This document shows positions 1 to 8,992 of a stretch of 64,000 nt of DNA, in pieces. The notes below the pieces were generated by a model. It made no database searches, was not told where the DNA came from, and was given only the letters and a program-made list of their open reading frames with translations. Origin of the DNA: a bacterium YEK0313 (GTDB taxonomy: Bacteria > Pseudomonadota > Alphaproteobacteria > Rhizobiales > Phreatobacteraceae). Each line of letters starts with the position of its first letter. Within the stretch, counting starts at the first letter, position 1. Location of the stretch: positions 4,492,615 through 4,556,614 of the forward strand of contig CCMO02000001.1 of the NCBI GenBank assembly GCA_000751295.2, in the 5' to 3' direction. The position numbers and the translations under genes were made by a program.

Positions 1-3000
1 GACCCCTATGCGCGCCGCCTGAACGGCCATGTCCGCTGGACCGATGCGCTGTTCGGCTATCGTGTCGCCTCGCCCCGCGCCGACCTGTCCTTCGACCGCC
101 GCGACAGCGCCGCCGGCATGCCCAAGGCGGTCGTCACCGACGACAGCTTCAACTGGGCCGACGACCGGCCGCCGCGCACACCTTGGGCGGACACCGTCAT
201 CTACGAAGCCCATCCGCGCGGGCTGACCATGCTGTGTGACAGCATTCGCACGCCCGAGCGCGGCACCTTCGCGGCGCTGGGCGATCCCGCCGTGCTCGAT
301 CATCTGCGGCGCCTCGGCGTGACCGCCATCGAGCTCATGCCGATCCACGCCTTCGTTCAGGACAGGCATCTGCTCGAAAAGGGGCTGCGCAACTACTGGG
401 GCTACAACACGCTCGGCTTCTTCGCGCCGGAGGCGCGCTATCTCTCCAACGGCGATCTCAACGAAATCCGCGTGGCAGTGCGCCGCCTGCACGCCGCCGG
501 CATCGAAGTCATCCTCGACGTCGTCTACAACCACACCGCCGAAGGCAGCGAGCTCGGACCGACGCTCAGCTTCCGCGGGCTCGACAATGCCAGCTACTAT
601 CGTCTGCTGCAGGAGGACCCGCGCCACTGCGTCAACGATACCGGCACGGGCAACACCTTCAATCTCAGCCATCCGCGCGTTATCCAGCTCGTGCTGGATT
701 CGCTGCGCTACTGGGTCACCTCGTTCCACGTCGACGGCTTCCGCTTCGATCTCGGCGTGACGCTCGGCCGCGAAGCGCATGGCTTCGATCCCGGCGCCGG
801 TTTTTTCGACGCCCTGCGCCAGGACCCGGTCCTGTCGCAGGTGAAGCTCATCTCCGAACCGTGGGACGTCGGCCCGGGCGGCTACCAGCTCGGCCACCAT
901 CCGCCAGGCTTTGCCGAGTGGAACGATCGCTTCCGCGACGGCGCCCGCCGGTTCTGGCGCGGCGACACGGGCCAGCGGGCGGAAATCGCCGCTCGCCTCG
1001 CCGGCTCCAGCGACTTCTTCGACCGCCGCGCGCGCCGGCCCTGGGCCTCGGTCAACTATGTCGCCGCACATGACGGCTTCACCCTCCTCGACCTCGTCTC
1101 CTATGCCGAGCGGCACAACGAGGCGAATGGCGAGGGCAACAGCGACGGCGCGAGCGACAATCTCTCCGCCAACTGGGGGGTGGAGGGCGCAACCGACGAC
1201 GATGCCATCAACGAGACCCGCGGCCGTGTGCAGCGCGCCCTGCTCGCGACCATGTTCATGGCGGCGGGCACGCCCATGCTGCTCGCCGGCGATGAATTCG
1301 GCCGAAGCCAGGGGGGCAACAACAATGCCTATTGCCAGGACAACGAGATCTCCTGGCTGGACTGGACCCTTGCCAAGGCGCCGCCGGGCGAAGCGCTTTT
1401 CGCCTATACCCGGCGCCTCATCGCCCTGCGTCACGCGCACCCGATCCTGCGCTGCCGCAAGTTCCTGCACGGCCGGGACGAGCTGGCGCCCGGCCTGCCC
1501 GACATCGACTGGTTTGACGAGCGCGGCGAACGGCTGACCGAGGAGGCCTGGACCGACGGCGCCCACCAGCTGCTCATGCTGCGCCGCGCCAGCGTGGCCG
1601 GCGACGGTTCGATCGACATCTTCCTGATGATGCTCAACCCGCTCGGTGAGGACCGCGAATTCGTCCTTCCGCCTCCGGCTTCCGACGCACGGCTGCTGCT
1701 CGACAGCGCGCAGCCCGATCGTCCCGAAGGACCGGTCGCATCGCCGCTCACCGTGGCGGCCCATGGCGTGCTGCTGGTGCAATGCCGACTGCCGGCGTCT
1801 GGCTCCGCATCGGACGACACCTGGTTCGGACCCGCCGCCACCGCGGATGGCAAAACCCGGTTTCGCCTCTGGGCGCCGCAGGCCGGGAGCGTCGCGCTCG
1901 ACATCGACGGTCGGGGCACGACCGAGATGAGCGTCGGCGCAGGCGGATGGTTCGAGGCGGTGGATCATTGCCGGCCGGGTGAGGCCTACCGGTTCCGGAT
2001 CGACGGCGATCTCGCCGTGCCCGATCCGGCGGCCCGCGCGCAGCGGGGCGGCGTCCACGGGTGGAGCCTGGTGCCGGATCCGAACGCCTATCGCTGGCGC
2101 AACGCGGCCTGGCGCGGGCGCCGCTGGCGCGAAGCCGTCATATACGAGCTGCACGCCGGCGCCTGCGGCGGCTATGCCGGCGTCGCGGCGAAGCTGCCGG
2201 ACCTCGCGGAGCTCGGCGTGACGGCGGTCGAGCTGATGCCGGTCAACGCCTTTCCGGGCCGCCGCAACTGGGGTTACGACGGCGTCCTGCCTTTCGCACC
2301 GGCCGAGGCCTATGGCTCGCCGGACGACCTCAAGGCGCTGGTCGACGCCGCCCACGGCCACGGCCTGATGGTGCTTCTGGACGTCGTCTACAATCACTTC
2401 GGGCCGGACGGGAACCACCTGCCGTCCTATGCCCGCGATTTCTTCCGGCCCGGTGACGGCACCGCCTGGGGCGCCGCCATCGATTTCGGCCGGCCGGAAG
2501 TCCGGCGCTACTTCACCGAGAATGCGCTCTACTGGCTGGACGAATTCCGCTTCGACGGCCTGCGCTTCGATGCCGCCCACGCGATCGGCGCACCCGACTG
2601 GCTCGAAGATACGGCGCGCGCGGTCAGGGCGCGCTTTCCGGACCGGATGATCCATCTCGTCCTGGAGAACGACGACAATGACGCGCGCCTGCTCGCCAAA
2701 GGCTTCGACGCCCAGTGGAACGACGACCTGCATCACGTGCTGCATGTCCTCCTGACCGGCGAAAAGGACGGCTATTACCGCGACTATGCCGACGCGCCGG
2801 CGAAGCGGCTGGCGCGCGCGCTGGCGCAGGGATTCGTGTATCAGGGCGAGCCCTCGGCCCATCGCGGCGGGCGCCGGCGCGGCGTTTCGACCACGGGGCT
2901 GAAGACCACCGCCTTCGTGGCCTTTCTTCAGAACCACGACCAGATCGGCAATCGCGCATTCGGCGAACGGCTGACCGCGCTCGCCGATCCGCAGGCGCTC

Positions 3001-3561
3001 GAAGCGGCCATCGCACTGCAATGTCTGTCGCCGCAGATCCCGCTGATCTTCATGGGCGAGGAAACCGCCAGCCGCACCCCGTTCCTGTTCTTCACCGATC
3101 ACGACGAGCCCCTGGCCGCCGCCGTCCGCGAAGGCCGCACGCGCGAATTCCAGGCCTTCGACGGGTTCGCACGGGCGGCGTCGCAACGGCCTCTGCCCGA
3201 CCCCAACAGTCCCGACACTTTCGAGGCCTCCCGGCCGCGGCCGGATGCCGAGGCCGGGCCGGCACGGCATGCGCTCTACCGGCGGCTGCTCGAACTGCGC
3301 CGGACCGTGCTGATGCCGCATCTCGACCAGGTGGAGAGCCTCGATGCGGCGGCGCTGTCGGATGCGGCGGTGCTGGCGCGATGGCGCCTCGGATCGGCCG
3401 GCACGCTCGCCATCGCGGCGAATTTCGCGCCCCACCCTGCCGCTTGCGACAAGCTCGGCGGCCGGCTGCTGCATGAAAGCCGCCGCGGCACCGGAGACGC
3501 CGCGCGTAGCGGCTCGCTTCCCGCGCGCTGCGCGGTCGTGATGCTGGACGTTCCGTCATGA
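1..3561 (+). CDS. GlgX-TreZ fusion: glycogen debranching enzyme joined to malto-oligosyltrehalose trehalohydrolase (5' partial)
   Basis: The frame is open from the first base, so the gene begins upstream; 1186 codons are visible. The N-terminal half (about residues 1-600 of what is seen) is GlgX, an isoamylase-type GH13 enzyme cutting alpha-1,6 branches: FRFDLG with nucleophile Asp250, SEPWDV with acid/base Glu286 and AAHDGFT. The C-terminal half (about 610-1186) is TreZ, which releases trehalose from maltooligosyl-trehalose: a CBM48-like stretch (RFRLWAP), LRFDAAHAI with Asp857, HLVLEND with Glu889 and LQNHDQ with Asp980. The two enzymes are usually separate polypeptides. Here no stop or start lies between them, and the linker is about residues 595-615. 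The last bases overlap malQ by ATGA. With malQ and treY it makes trehalose from glycogen in the cytoplasm. Only a gene-fusion artefact of assembly would change this reading. Confidence 0.93.
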   Translation, partial: DPYARRLNGHVRWTDALFGYRVASPRADLSFDRRDSAAGMPKAVVTDDSFNWADDRPPRTPWADTVIYEAHPRGLTMLCDSIRTPERGTFAALGDPAVLDHLRRLGVTAIELMPIHAFVQDRHLLEKGLRNYWGYNTLGFFAPEARYLSNGDLNEIRVAVRRLHAAGIEVILDVVYNHTAEGSELGPTLSFRGLDNASYYRLLQEDPRHCVNDTGTGNTFNLSHPRVIQLVLDSLRYWVTSFHVDGFRFDLGVTLGREAHGFDPGAGFFDALRQDPVLSQVKLISEPWDVGPGGYQLGHHPPGFAEWNDRFRDGARRFWRGDTGQRAEIAARLAGSSDFFDRRARRPWASVNYVAAHDGFTLLDLVSYAERHNEANGEGNSDGASDNLSANWGVEGATDDDAINETRGRVQRALLATMFMAAGTPMLLAGDEFGRSQGGNNNAYCQDNEISWLDWTLAKAPPGEALFAYTRRLIALRHAHPILRCRKFLHGRDELAPGLPDIDWFDERGERLTEEAWTDGAHQLLMLRRASVAGDGSIDIFLMMLNPLGEDREFVLPPPASDARLLLDSAQPDRPEGPVASPLTVAAHGVLLVQCRLPASGSASDDTWFGPAATADGKTRFRLWAPQAGSVALDIDGRGTTEMSVGAGGWFEAVDHCRPGEAYRFRIDGDLAVPDPAARAQRGGVHGWSLVPDPNAYRWRNAAWRGRRWREAVIYELHAGACGGYAGVAAKLPDLAELGVTAVELMPVNAFPGRRNWGYDGVLPFAPAEAYGSPDDLKALVDAAHGHGLMVLLDVVYNHFGPDGNHLPSYARDFFRPGDGTAWGAAIDFGRPEVRRYFTENALYWLDEFRFDGLRFDAAHAIGAPDWLEDTARAVRARFPDRMIHLVLENDDNDARLLAKGFDAQWNDDLHHVLHVLLTGEKDGYYRDYADAPAKRLARALAQGFVYQGEPSAHRGGRRRGVSTTGLKTTAFVAFLQNHDQIGNRAFGERLTALADPQALEAAIALQCLSPQIPLIFMGEETASRTPFLFFTDHDEPLAAAVREGRTREFQAFDGFARAASQRPLPDPNSPDTFEASRPRPDAEAGPARHALYRRLLELRRTVLMPHLDQVESLDAAALSDAAVLARWRLGSAGTLAIAANFAPHPAACDKLGGRLLHESRRGTGDAARSGSLPARCAVVMLDVPS

Positions 3562-5576
3562 CCGACGCGCAGCTCGAACGGCTGGCGCTGTCGGCCGGCA
3601 TCGCGGTCGAATGGACCGACCATGCCGGCGCCGGCCGCCGTGTCGCGCCGCCGGTCCTGCGTCGGATCCTCGGCGCGCTGCATGTGCCCAGCGACAGCGA
3701 CGCCGATGTCGCGGACAGCCTGCGCCGGCTGGAGCTGCGCCGCGGCGCAAGGCCGCGCGCGCTGACCGGCGATGCCGGGTCGCCGATCGCGCTGCCGCCG
3801 GGCTTCACGATCGGCCGGGGCGTCATCCTCTGCGAGAGCGGCGCCGAAGTGCCGCTCGCCAATGTCGAGGCCGCCCTGCCGGCGCTCGGCGAGAGCGGCC
3901 GCCATCGCCTGATCGCCGACGGCGCGGAGATCGCGCTCTGCGTCGCGCCGCAGCGGTGCTGGACGATCGCCGAGGCCATCGGCCATGCCCGCGCATGGGG
4001 CGCCGTGGCGCAGATCTACGGCCTGCGCCGTGCCGGCGACTGCGGCATCGGCGACATGGGCGGCGTCGCGGTTCTGGCCGAGCGCCTGGCAGCGGCCGGC
4101 GCGGCCGCGCTGGCGCTGAGCCCCGCGCACGCCCTGTTCGCCGCCGATCCCTCCGCCTTCAGCCCCTATTCGCCCTCGAGCCGCCTTTTCTTCAACGCGC
4201 TGCTCGCCGACCCGGCGGCGGCCCTCGGCGAGGAGCGCAGCGCCGCCGCGCTGCGCGAGGTCGCCCCTGATGCCACACGCCGACCGCTGGAGGCCGGCGA
4301 ATTGATCGACTGGCCGCGCGCCCACGCGCTCAAGTTGGCCTGGCTGAGGCGGCTCTTTGCCGATATCAGGCGGACCGGCAGACCGCCGGCGGCCGCCCTC
4401 GCCGCCTTCCGCGAGGCCGGCGGCGAGGCGCTGGCCCGGCATGCCCGTTTCGAGGCCTTGCACGATGCGCATCGGGACGCCTCCGGCGCACCCCTGCCCT
4501 GGCGGCTTTGGCCCGAACATGTCGCGGAGGGCGCCGTCGATGGCGACGCGGTCGCATTCCATGGCTTCCTGCAATGGCTCGCGGCCTGTTCGCACGAACA
4601 GGCCCATCGCCGCGCCTGTCAGGCCGGCATGAGCATCGGCCTCATCGCCGATGTCGCCGTCGGCGTCAGCCCCGACGGATCGGACGCCTGGAGCGATCAG
4701 GCGAGCATGCTGGTCGGACTGCAGATCGGCGCGCCGCCCGACCTGATCAACCGCGCAGGCCAGAACTGGGGCCTGACGACCTTCTCGCCCCTGGCGCTGC
4801 GGGACACGGCCTGCGCGCCCTTCGCGGCCATGCTGCGCGCGGCCATGGTCCATGCCGGCGGAGTGCGCCTCGACCATGTGATGGGGCTCAGGCGGCTCTG
4901 GCTCATTCCGGAGGGCGCCGACCCTACCGAGGGCGCCTATCTCACCTATCCGTTCGACGATCTGATCCGTTGCGTGACGCTGGAATCGCGGCGGCGCAAG
5001 GCCGTCGTGATCGCCGAGGATCTCGGCACCGTGCCGGGGGGCTTTCGCGACACGCTGGCCGCGCGTGGCGTCTGCGGCATGAACGTGCTCTGGTTCGAGC
5101 GCGACGGCGCCGGCTTCGCCGCGCCCGAGGACTGGCCGGCGAACGGCGTCGCCATGACCTCGACCCACGACCTGCCGACATTGGCCGGCTGGTGGTCCGG
5201 CGCGGATCTCGCCTGGCGCGAGGCGGTCGGCCTTGCGGGCGGCGAGGACGCGGCGGAGACGCGGCGACGCGACCGCGGATCGCTCTGGCGCGCCATTCGC
5301 GCCCACGACCCGCGTGCCGGTCCCGAGCCGGCTGCCGCCGAGGCCCAGGCCTTCGTCGACCGCGCCATCGATTTCACCGCGGCCAGCGAGGCTGGCCTTT
5401 GCCTCGTTCCGATGGAGGATCTCATCGGCACGCCCGACCAGCCCAACATGCCCGGCACGATCGATCAGCACCCGAACTGGCGCCGCCGCCTGCCGCACGG
5501 AGCGGACCGGAGCCTCGCGGAACCGCGCGCGGCCGACCGCGCGCGGCTCCTCAGCGCCCGGAGGCCCGCGCGATGA
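3558..5576 (+). CDS. malQ: 4-alpha-glucanotransferase (amylomaltase, GH77)
   Basis: 672 aa. MalQ disproportionates maltodextrins, moving glucan chains between acceptors; here it would lengthen short debranched chains so that TreY can use them. GH77 landmarks are present: GVRLDHVMGL with the nucleophile Asp near residue 440, IAEDLGTVP with the acid/base Glu near 490, and STHDLPT near 535. The N-terminal ~130 residues form the variable domain common in proteobacterial MalQ. The start ATG overlaps the upstream stop as ATGA, and the stop overlaps the treY start in the same way, so all three cistrons are translationally coupled. Confidence 0.93.
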   Translation: MTDAQLERLALSAGIAVEWTDHAGAGRRVAPPVLRRILGALHVPSDSDADVADSLRRLELRRGARPRALTGDAGSPIALPPGFTIGRGVILCESGAEVPLANVEAALPALGESGRHRLIADGAEIALCVAPQRCWTIAEAIGHARAWGAVAQIYGLRRAGDCGIGDMGGVAVLAERLAAAGAAALALSPAHALFAADPSAFSPYSPSSRLFFNALLADPAAALGEERSAAALREVAPDATRRPLEAGELIDWPRAHALKLAWLRRLFADIRRTGRPPAAALAAFREAGGEALARHARFEALHDAHRDASGAPLPWRLWPEHVAEGAVDGDAVAFHGFLQWLAACSHEQAHRRACQAGMSIGLIADVAVGVSPDGSDAWSDQASMLVGLQIGAPPDLINRAGQNWGLTTFSPLALRDTACAPFAAMLRAAMVHAGGVRLDHVMGLRRLWLIPEGADPTEGAYLTYPFDDLIRCVTLESRRRKAVVIAEDLGTVPGGFRDTLAARGVCGMNVLWFERDGAGFAAPEDWPANGVAMTSTHDLPTLAGWWSGADLAWREAVGLAGGEDAAETRRRDRGSLWRAIRAHDPRAGPEPAAAEAQAFVDRAIDFTAASEAGLCLVPMEDLIGTPDQPNMPGTIDQHPNWRRRLPHGADRSLAEPRAADRARLLSARRPAR

Positions 5577-8143
5577 CCGCGCCGCACGCGACCATGCGCA
5601 TCCAGTTCCATGCCGGCTTCACCTTCGCCGACATGCTGCCGCATCTCGATCACCTGCGCGCGCTCGGCATCAGCCATCTCTACGCCTCGCCGATCCTGAA
5701 GGCGCGTGCCGGATCGATGCATGGCTACGACATGGTCGATCCGGCGCAGGTCAATCCCGAGCTTGGCGGCGAGGACGCGCTGCGCGCCCTGTCGGAGGCG
5801 CTTCGGGCGCGTGGCATGGGCCTGATCGTCGATATCGTGCCCAACCACATGGCCGTCGGCGGCCACGAGAACCGCTGGTGGCTCGACGTGCTGGCGAACG
5901 GCCGGAAAAGCGCATTTGCAGGGGTCTTCGACATCGACTGGGCCTCGCCCGTCCCCGGCCTGCGCGGCAAGGTGCTCGTCCCTTTTCTCGGCCGCCCCTA
6001 TGGCGAAGCGCTCGCCGCCGGCGAGATCCGGCCGACGGGCGGGGAAGCGGGCTCGCCGATCGCGCTGCGTCATTTCGATCATCTCTTCCCGCTGCGCCCA
6101 GAGGATGCCGAGGCCGTGCGCTGCGAGGGACTTGCCGCCTATGACCCCGCCACCCCGGACGGCCGCGGCAGGCTCCACGCGCTGCTGGAGCGCCAGCACT
6201 ATCGCCTGGCCTGGTGGCGCGCCGCCAACGACATGATCAACTGGCGCCGCTTCTTCGACGTCAGCGAGCTCGCCGGGCTGCGCGTCGAGGATGCCGACGT
6301 CTTCAAGGCGACGCACGAGACGCTGCTGCGCCTCTATGGCGAGGGCGTCGTCGACGGTTTCCGCGTCGACCATGTCGACGGCCTGGCCGATCCCGAAGCC
6401 TATTGCCGACGCCTGCGCCGCCGCCTCGCCGGCCTCGATCCGCAGCGCCCGCCGCAGGCCGGCACGGGGCGGGCCTATCTCGTCGTCGAGAAGATTCTCG
6501 CGCCCGGCGAGCAATTGCCGCGCGGCTGGGGCACCGACGGCACGAGCGGATACGATTTCATGAACGAGGTGTTGCTGCTCCTCCACGCCCGGTCGGGAGA
6601 GGCGTCGCTCGACGCACTCTGGCGCGAGATCAGCGGAGACGGCCGGGACTTTGCGGCGATCGAGCGAGAGGCGCGCGGCGAGCTGCTGGAGCGCAATTTC
6701 GGCGCCTCGTTCGAAGCGCTCTGCCGCGCCGTGGCGCTGCTGCTGCAGGCCGATCCCGCGCATCGCGACCATGGCATGACCTCGCTGCGCCGAGCGCTGC
6801 GCGGCGTGCTGGTCTGCTTTCGCCGCTACCGCACCTATGAGGCAGGCGAGACCGGGGCGCTCGACGACGCCATCGCCCGGGCGACGGCCGACGCCCATCC
6901 GGCCGATCGCGACCTGACCCGGCTGGTCGGCGAGATCCTGCGCGACCGCGACGCGCCGGCGCGCCGGCGGCGGCGCGCGGTGCTGCGGAAATTCCGCCAG
7001 CTCTCGGTATCCCTGGCGGCAAAGGCCGGCGAGGACACCGCCTTCTATCGCTATGGCCGGATCCTGTCGCGTATCGATGTCGGTTTCGATCCCGGGCGTC
7101 TGGCCGCCGAGGACGCCTTTCATGAGACGGCGAAGCGGCGGCTCGCCACCTATCCGGCAGCGCTCCTCGCCACCGCGACCCACGACCATAAGCGCGGCGA
7201 GGATCTCAGGGCCCGCCTCGCCGTGCTGAGCGAAGCCCCCGCGCTCTGGGCCGGCATCGTCCGCTCGGCGCTCGCCGACACCGAAGCGGGCGCCGATGGA
7301 ATATCGCGCGCCGACCGCGCCACGCTCTTCCAGATGATCGTCGGCGGCTGGCCGCTGAGCGAAGCTCCGTTGAGCGAGGTGGACCGGCGCGGCTTCGCCG
7401 ACCGGCTCAAGACCTGGCAGGTCAAGGCCTTGCGCGAGGCCAAGCAGCACTCCTCGTGGGAAAGCCCCGACGCGGCCTATGAGGCGGCGGCGGCCGCCTG
7501 CATCGACCGGATTCTCGACGGCGCCAGCCCGGCCGGCGCGGTGCTGTCCGCCACGGCGCAGAGGATCGCGCCAGCCGGTGCCGTGAACGGCCTCGCGCAA
7601 TGCCTCCTGAAACTGACCGCGCCGGGGGTTCCCGACATCTATCAGGGCTGCGACCTCTGGGATTTCAGCTTCGTCGATCCCGACAATCGCCGTCCGGTCG
7701 ACTGGGCGCGGCGCAAGGCAAGCTTCGCGCCGGGCGAGCCGCCGGCACGCCATCTCGGCGCCTGGCGCGACGGGCGCGTCAAGCAGGCGCTGATCGCCGC
7801 CGCGCTCGCCGCGCGTGCCAGTTCTCCCGACGTCTTCGCCACCGGCCGCTATGATCCGCTTGCCGCCGGCGGCGCCCGTCAGCGCCACGTCCTCGCCTTT
7901 GCGCGCAGCTTCCGCGGCAGGACCGCGGTGACCGTGGTGCCACGCGCGGTCTTTGCAATGCTTCCGGATGGCGGCGGGCTGTCCTTCACCGACGGCGCCT
8001 GGGACGGCACCACGGTCGCAACGGGCGGGCCGGCCACCGCCATTCTGCGCAACGTCTGCGACGGGCGGCGCTTCACCGGACCGTCGCTCGACCTCGGCGA
8101 GCTCTTCCGGGAATTTCCGGTGGCGCTGCTGGTCAATTGGTGA
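5573..8143 (+). CDS. treY: malto-oligosyltrehalose synthase (GH13_26)
   Basis: 856 aa. TreY isomerises the reducing-end alpha-1,4 bond of maltodextrins to the alpha,alpha-1,1 bond of trehalose; TreZ then frees trehalose. Family signature: an N-terminal QFHAGFTF and YASPILKARAGSMHGYD, then GFRVDHVDGL (nucleophile Asp), LVVEKILAPGE (acid/base Glu) and TATHDHKRGEDLRARL (third Asp). The frame is open much further upstream through malQ. I chose the ATG at 5573 because the family begins there and it overlaps the malQ stop as ATGA. It is the last gene of the operon; the next gene downstream is convergent. Confidence 0.95.
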   Translation: MTAPHATMRIQFHAGFTFADMLPHLDHLRALGISHLYASPILKARAGSMHGYDMVDPAQVNPELGGEDALRALSEALRARGMGLIVDIVPNHMAVGGHENRWWLDVLANGRKSAFAGVFDIDWASPVPGLRGKVLVPFLGRPYGEALAAGEIRPTGGEAGSPIALRHFDHLFPLRPEDAEAVRCEGLAAYDPATPDGRGRLHALLERQHYRLAWWRAANDMINWRRFFDVSELAGLRVEDADVFKATHETLLRLYGEGVVDGFRVDHVDGLADPEAYCRRLRRRLAGLDPQRPPQAGTGRAYLVVEKILAPGEQLPRGWGTDGTSGYDFMNEVLLLLHARSGEASLDALWREISGDGRDFAAIEREARGELLERNFGASFEALCRAVALLLQADPAHRDHGMTSLRRALRGVLVCFRRYRTYEAGETGALDDAIARATADAHPADRDLTRLVGEILRDRDAPARRRRRAVLRKFRQLSVSLAAKAGEDTAFYRYGRILSRIDVGFDPGRLAAEDAFHETAKRRLATYPAALLATATHDHKRGEDLRARLAVLSEAPALWAGIVRSALADTEAGADGISRADRATLFQMIVGGWPLSEAPLSEVDRRGFADRLKTWQVKALREAKQHSSWESPDAAYEAAAAACIDRILDGASPAGAVLSATAQRIAPAGAVNGLAQCLLKLTAPGVPDIYQGCDLWDFSFVDPDNRRPVDWARRKASFAPGEPPARHLGAWRDGRVKQALIAAALAARASSPDVFATGRYDPLAAGGARQRHVLAFARSFRGRTAVTVVPRAVFAMLPDGGGLSFTDGAWDGTTVATGGPATAILRNVCDGRRFTGPSLDLGELFREFPVALLVNW

Positions 8144-8189
8144 GTCTGCCCTCCGCCGGCGCCGTCGGGCCGGCTGCCATCCGGTCGGC

Positions 8190-8798
8190 TCAAACGCGTC
8201 CCGAGGCCCAGACGACGACGTTGCGCAGGACGTCCTGCGCCGCCCGGTCGAACGCCGCGGCGACCGAGGCCGCGTCGACGCTGCCGACGGGCGCGCGGCC
8301 GCTGAACACCTGGCCCGCCAGGATCCGGCCGGTGCGGTCGTTGACGAGCTTCACCGACAGTTCCACCACCGCTTCCGCGCCGGCGCCGACCACCACCTCG
8401 AACGAGCGGATCTCGGTGAGAAGCTGGAAATCGGCGGTGAGGCGGTCGCCGGGCCGCCCGATCGAACGCAGGTGGCTCGCATTCTCGAAGGTGCGGATAA
8501 TCTGCGCCTGCAGCAGCCGCGGCAGGCGGTCGGCCCAGGCGCCGTCGCTGAGATAGGAAACCGCCCCGGCCGCATTGCGCACCGCCATGCGCTCGGTGTC
8601 GATATTGGCGATCGCCTTCGGCTCGGCGACGATGAGCTGACCGCGCTGGGCGCCCGGGCGGGTCGGAAAATTCGACGGCGCCGTCAGGTCATAGGTCTGC
8701 GGTGTGTTGCTCGAGGCACAGCCGGTCAGCGCGAGCGCGACCGCGAGAGCCAGCCCGATCCGAAGCTTTCCGCGCCGCTGCACCAATACCAACCTCAT
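8190..8798 (-). CDS. ABC-type transport auxiliary lipoprotein (PqiC/DUF330-like) of the Mla/Mce system
   Basis: About 202 aa with a lipoprotein signal: basic n-region, hydrophobic stretch and lipobox LTGC, so the mature protein is probably anchored in a membrane facing the periplasm. The body matches the ABC_trans_aux family that travels with MCE-type lipid transporters: PQTYDLTAP near the N-terminus, DGAWADRLPRLLQ, FENASH and a conserved C-terminal AAFDRAAQDVL. It is the fourth gene of the minus-strand cluster with the MlaD-like, ATPase and permease genes, separated from the MlaD-like gene by about 190 bp. An in-frame start 12 codons upstream (8834) is possible. I preferred 8798 because it leaves a normal-length signal peptide. 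Confidence 0.85.
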   Translation of the reverse strand: MRLVLVQRRGKLRIGLALAVALALTGCASSNTPQTYDLTAPSNFPTRPGAQRGQLIVAEPKAIANIDTERMAVRNAAGAVSYLSDGAWADRLPRLLQAQIIRTFENASHLRSIGRPGDRLTADFQLLTEIRSFEVVVGAGAEAVVELSVKLVNDRTGRILAGQVFSGRAPVGSVDAASVAAAFDRAAQDVLRNVVVWASGRV

Positions 8799-8992
8799 CG
8801 ACCGCCCGCATCGGGCGCGGATTCCCGCAAGCAACCGGCCTTTCAGCCGCCGCAGACGGTGCTGCCTCTACATAGTGACACGGATCGCTCGCTTGCAAGT
8901 CCATGACATCGGGACGGCAGGTTAGCCGCTGCGTGCGATTCCAGAAACCGCAAAAGCGCAGGAAATGCAGCACGAAACCGTCAGCATACGGC

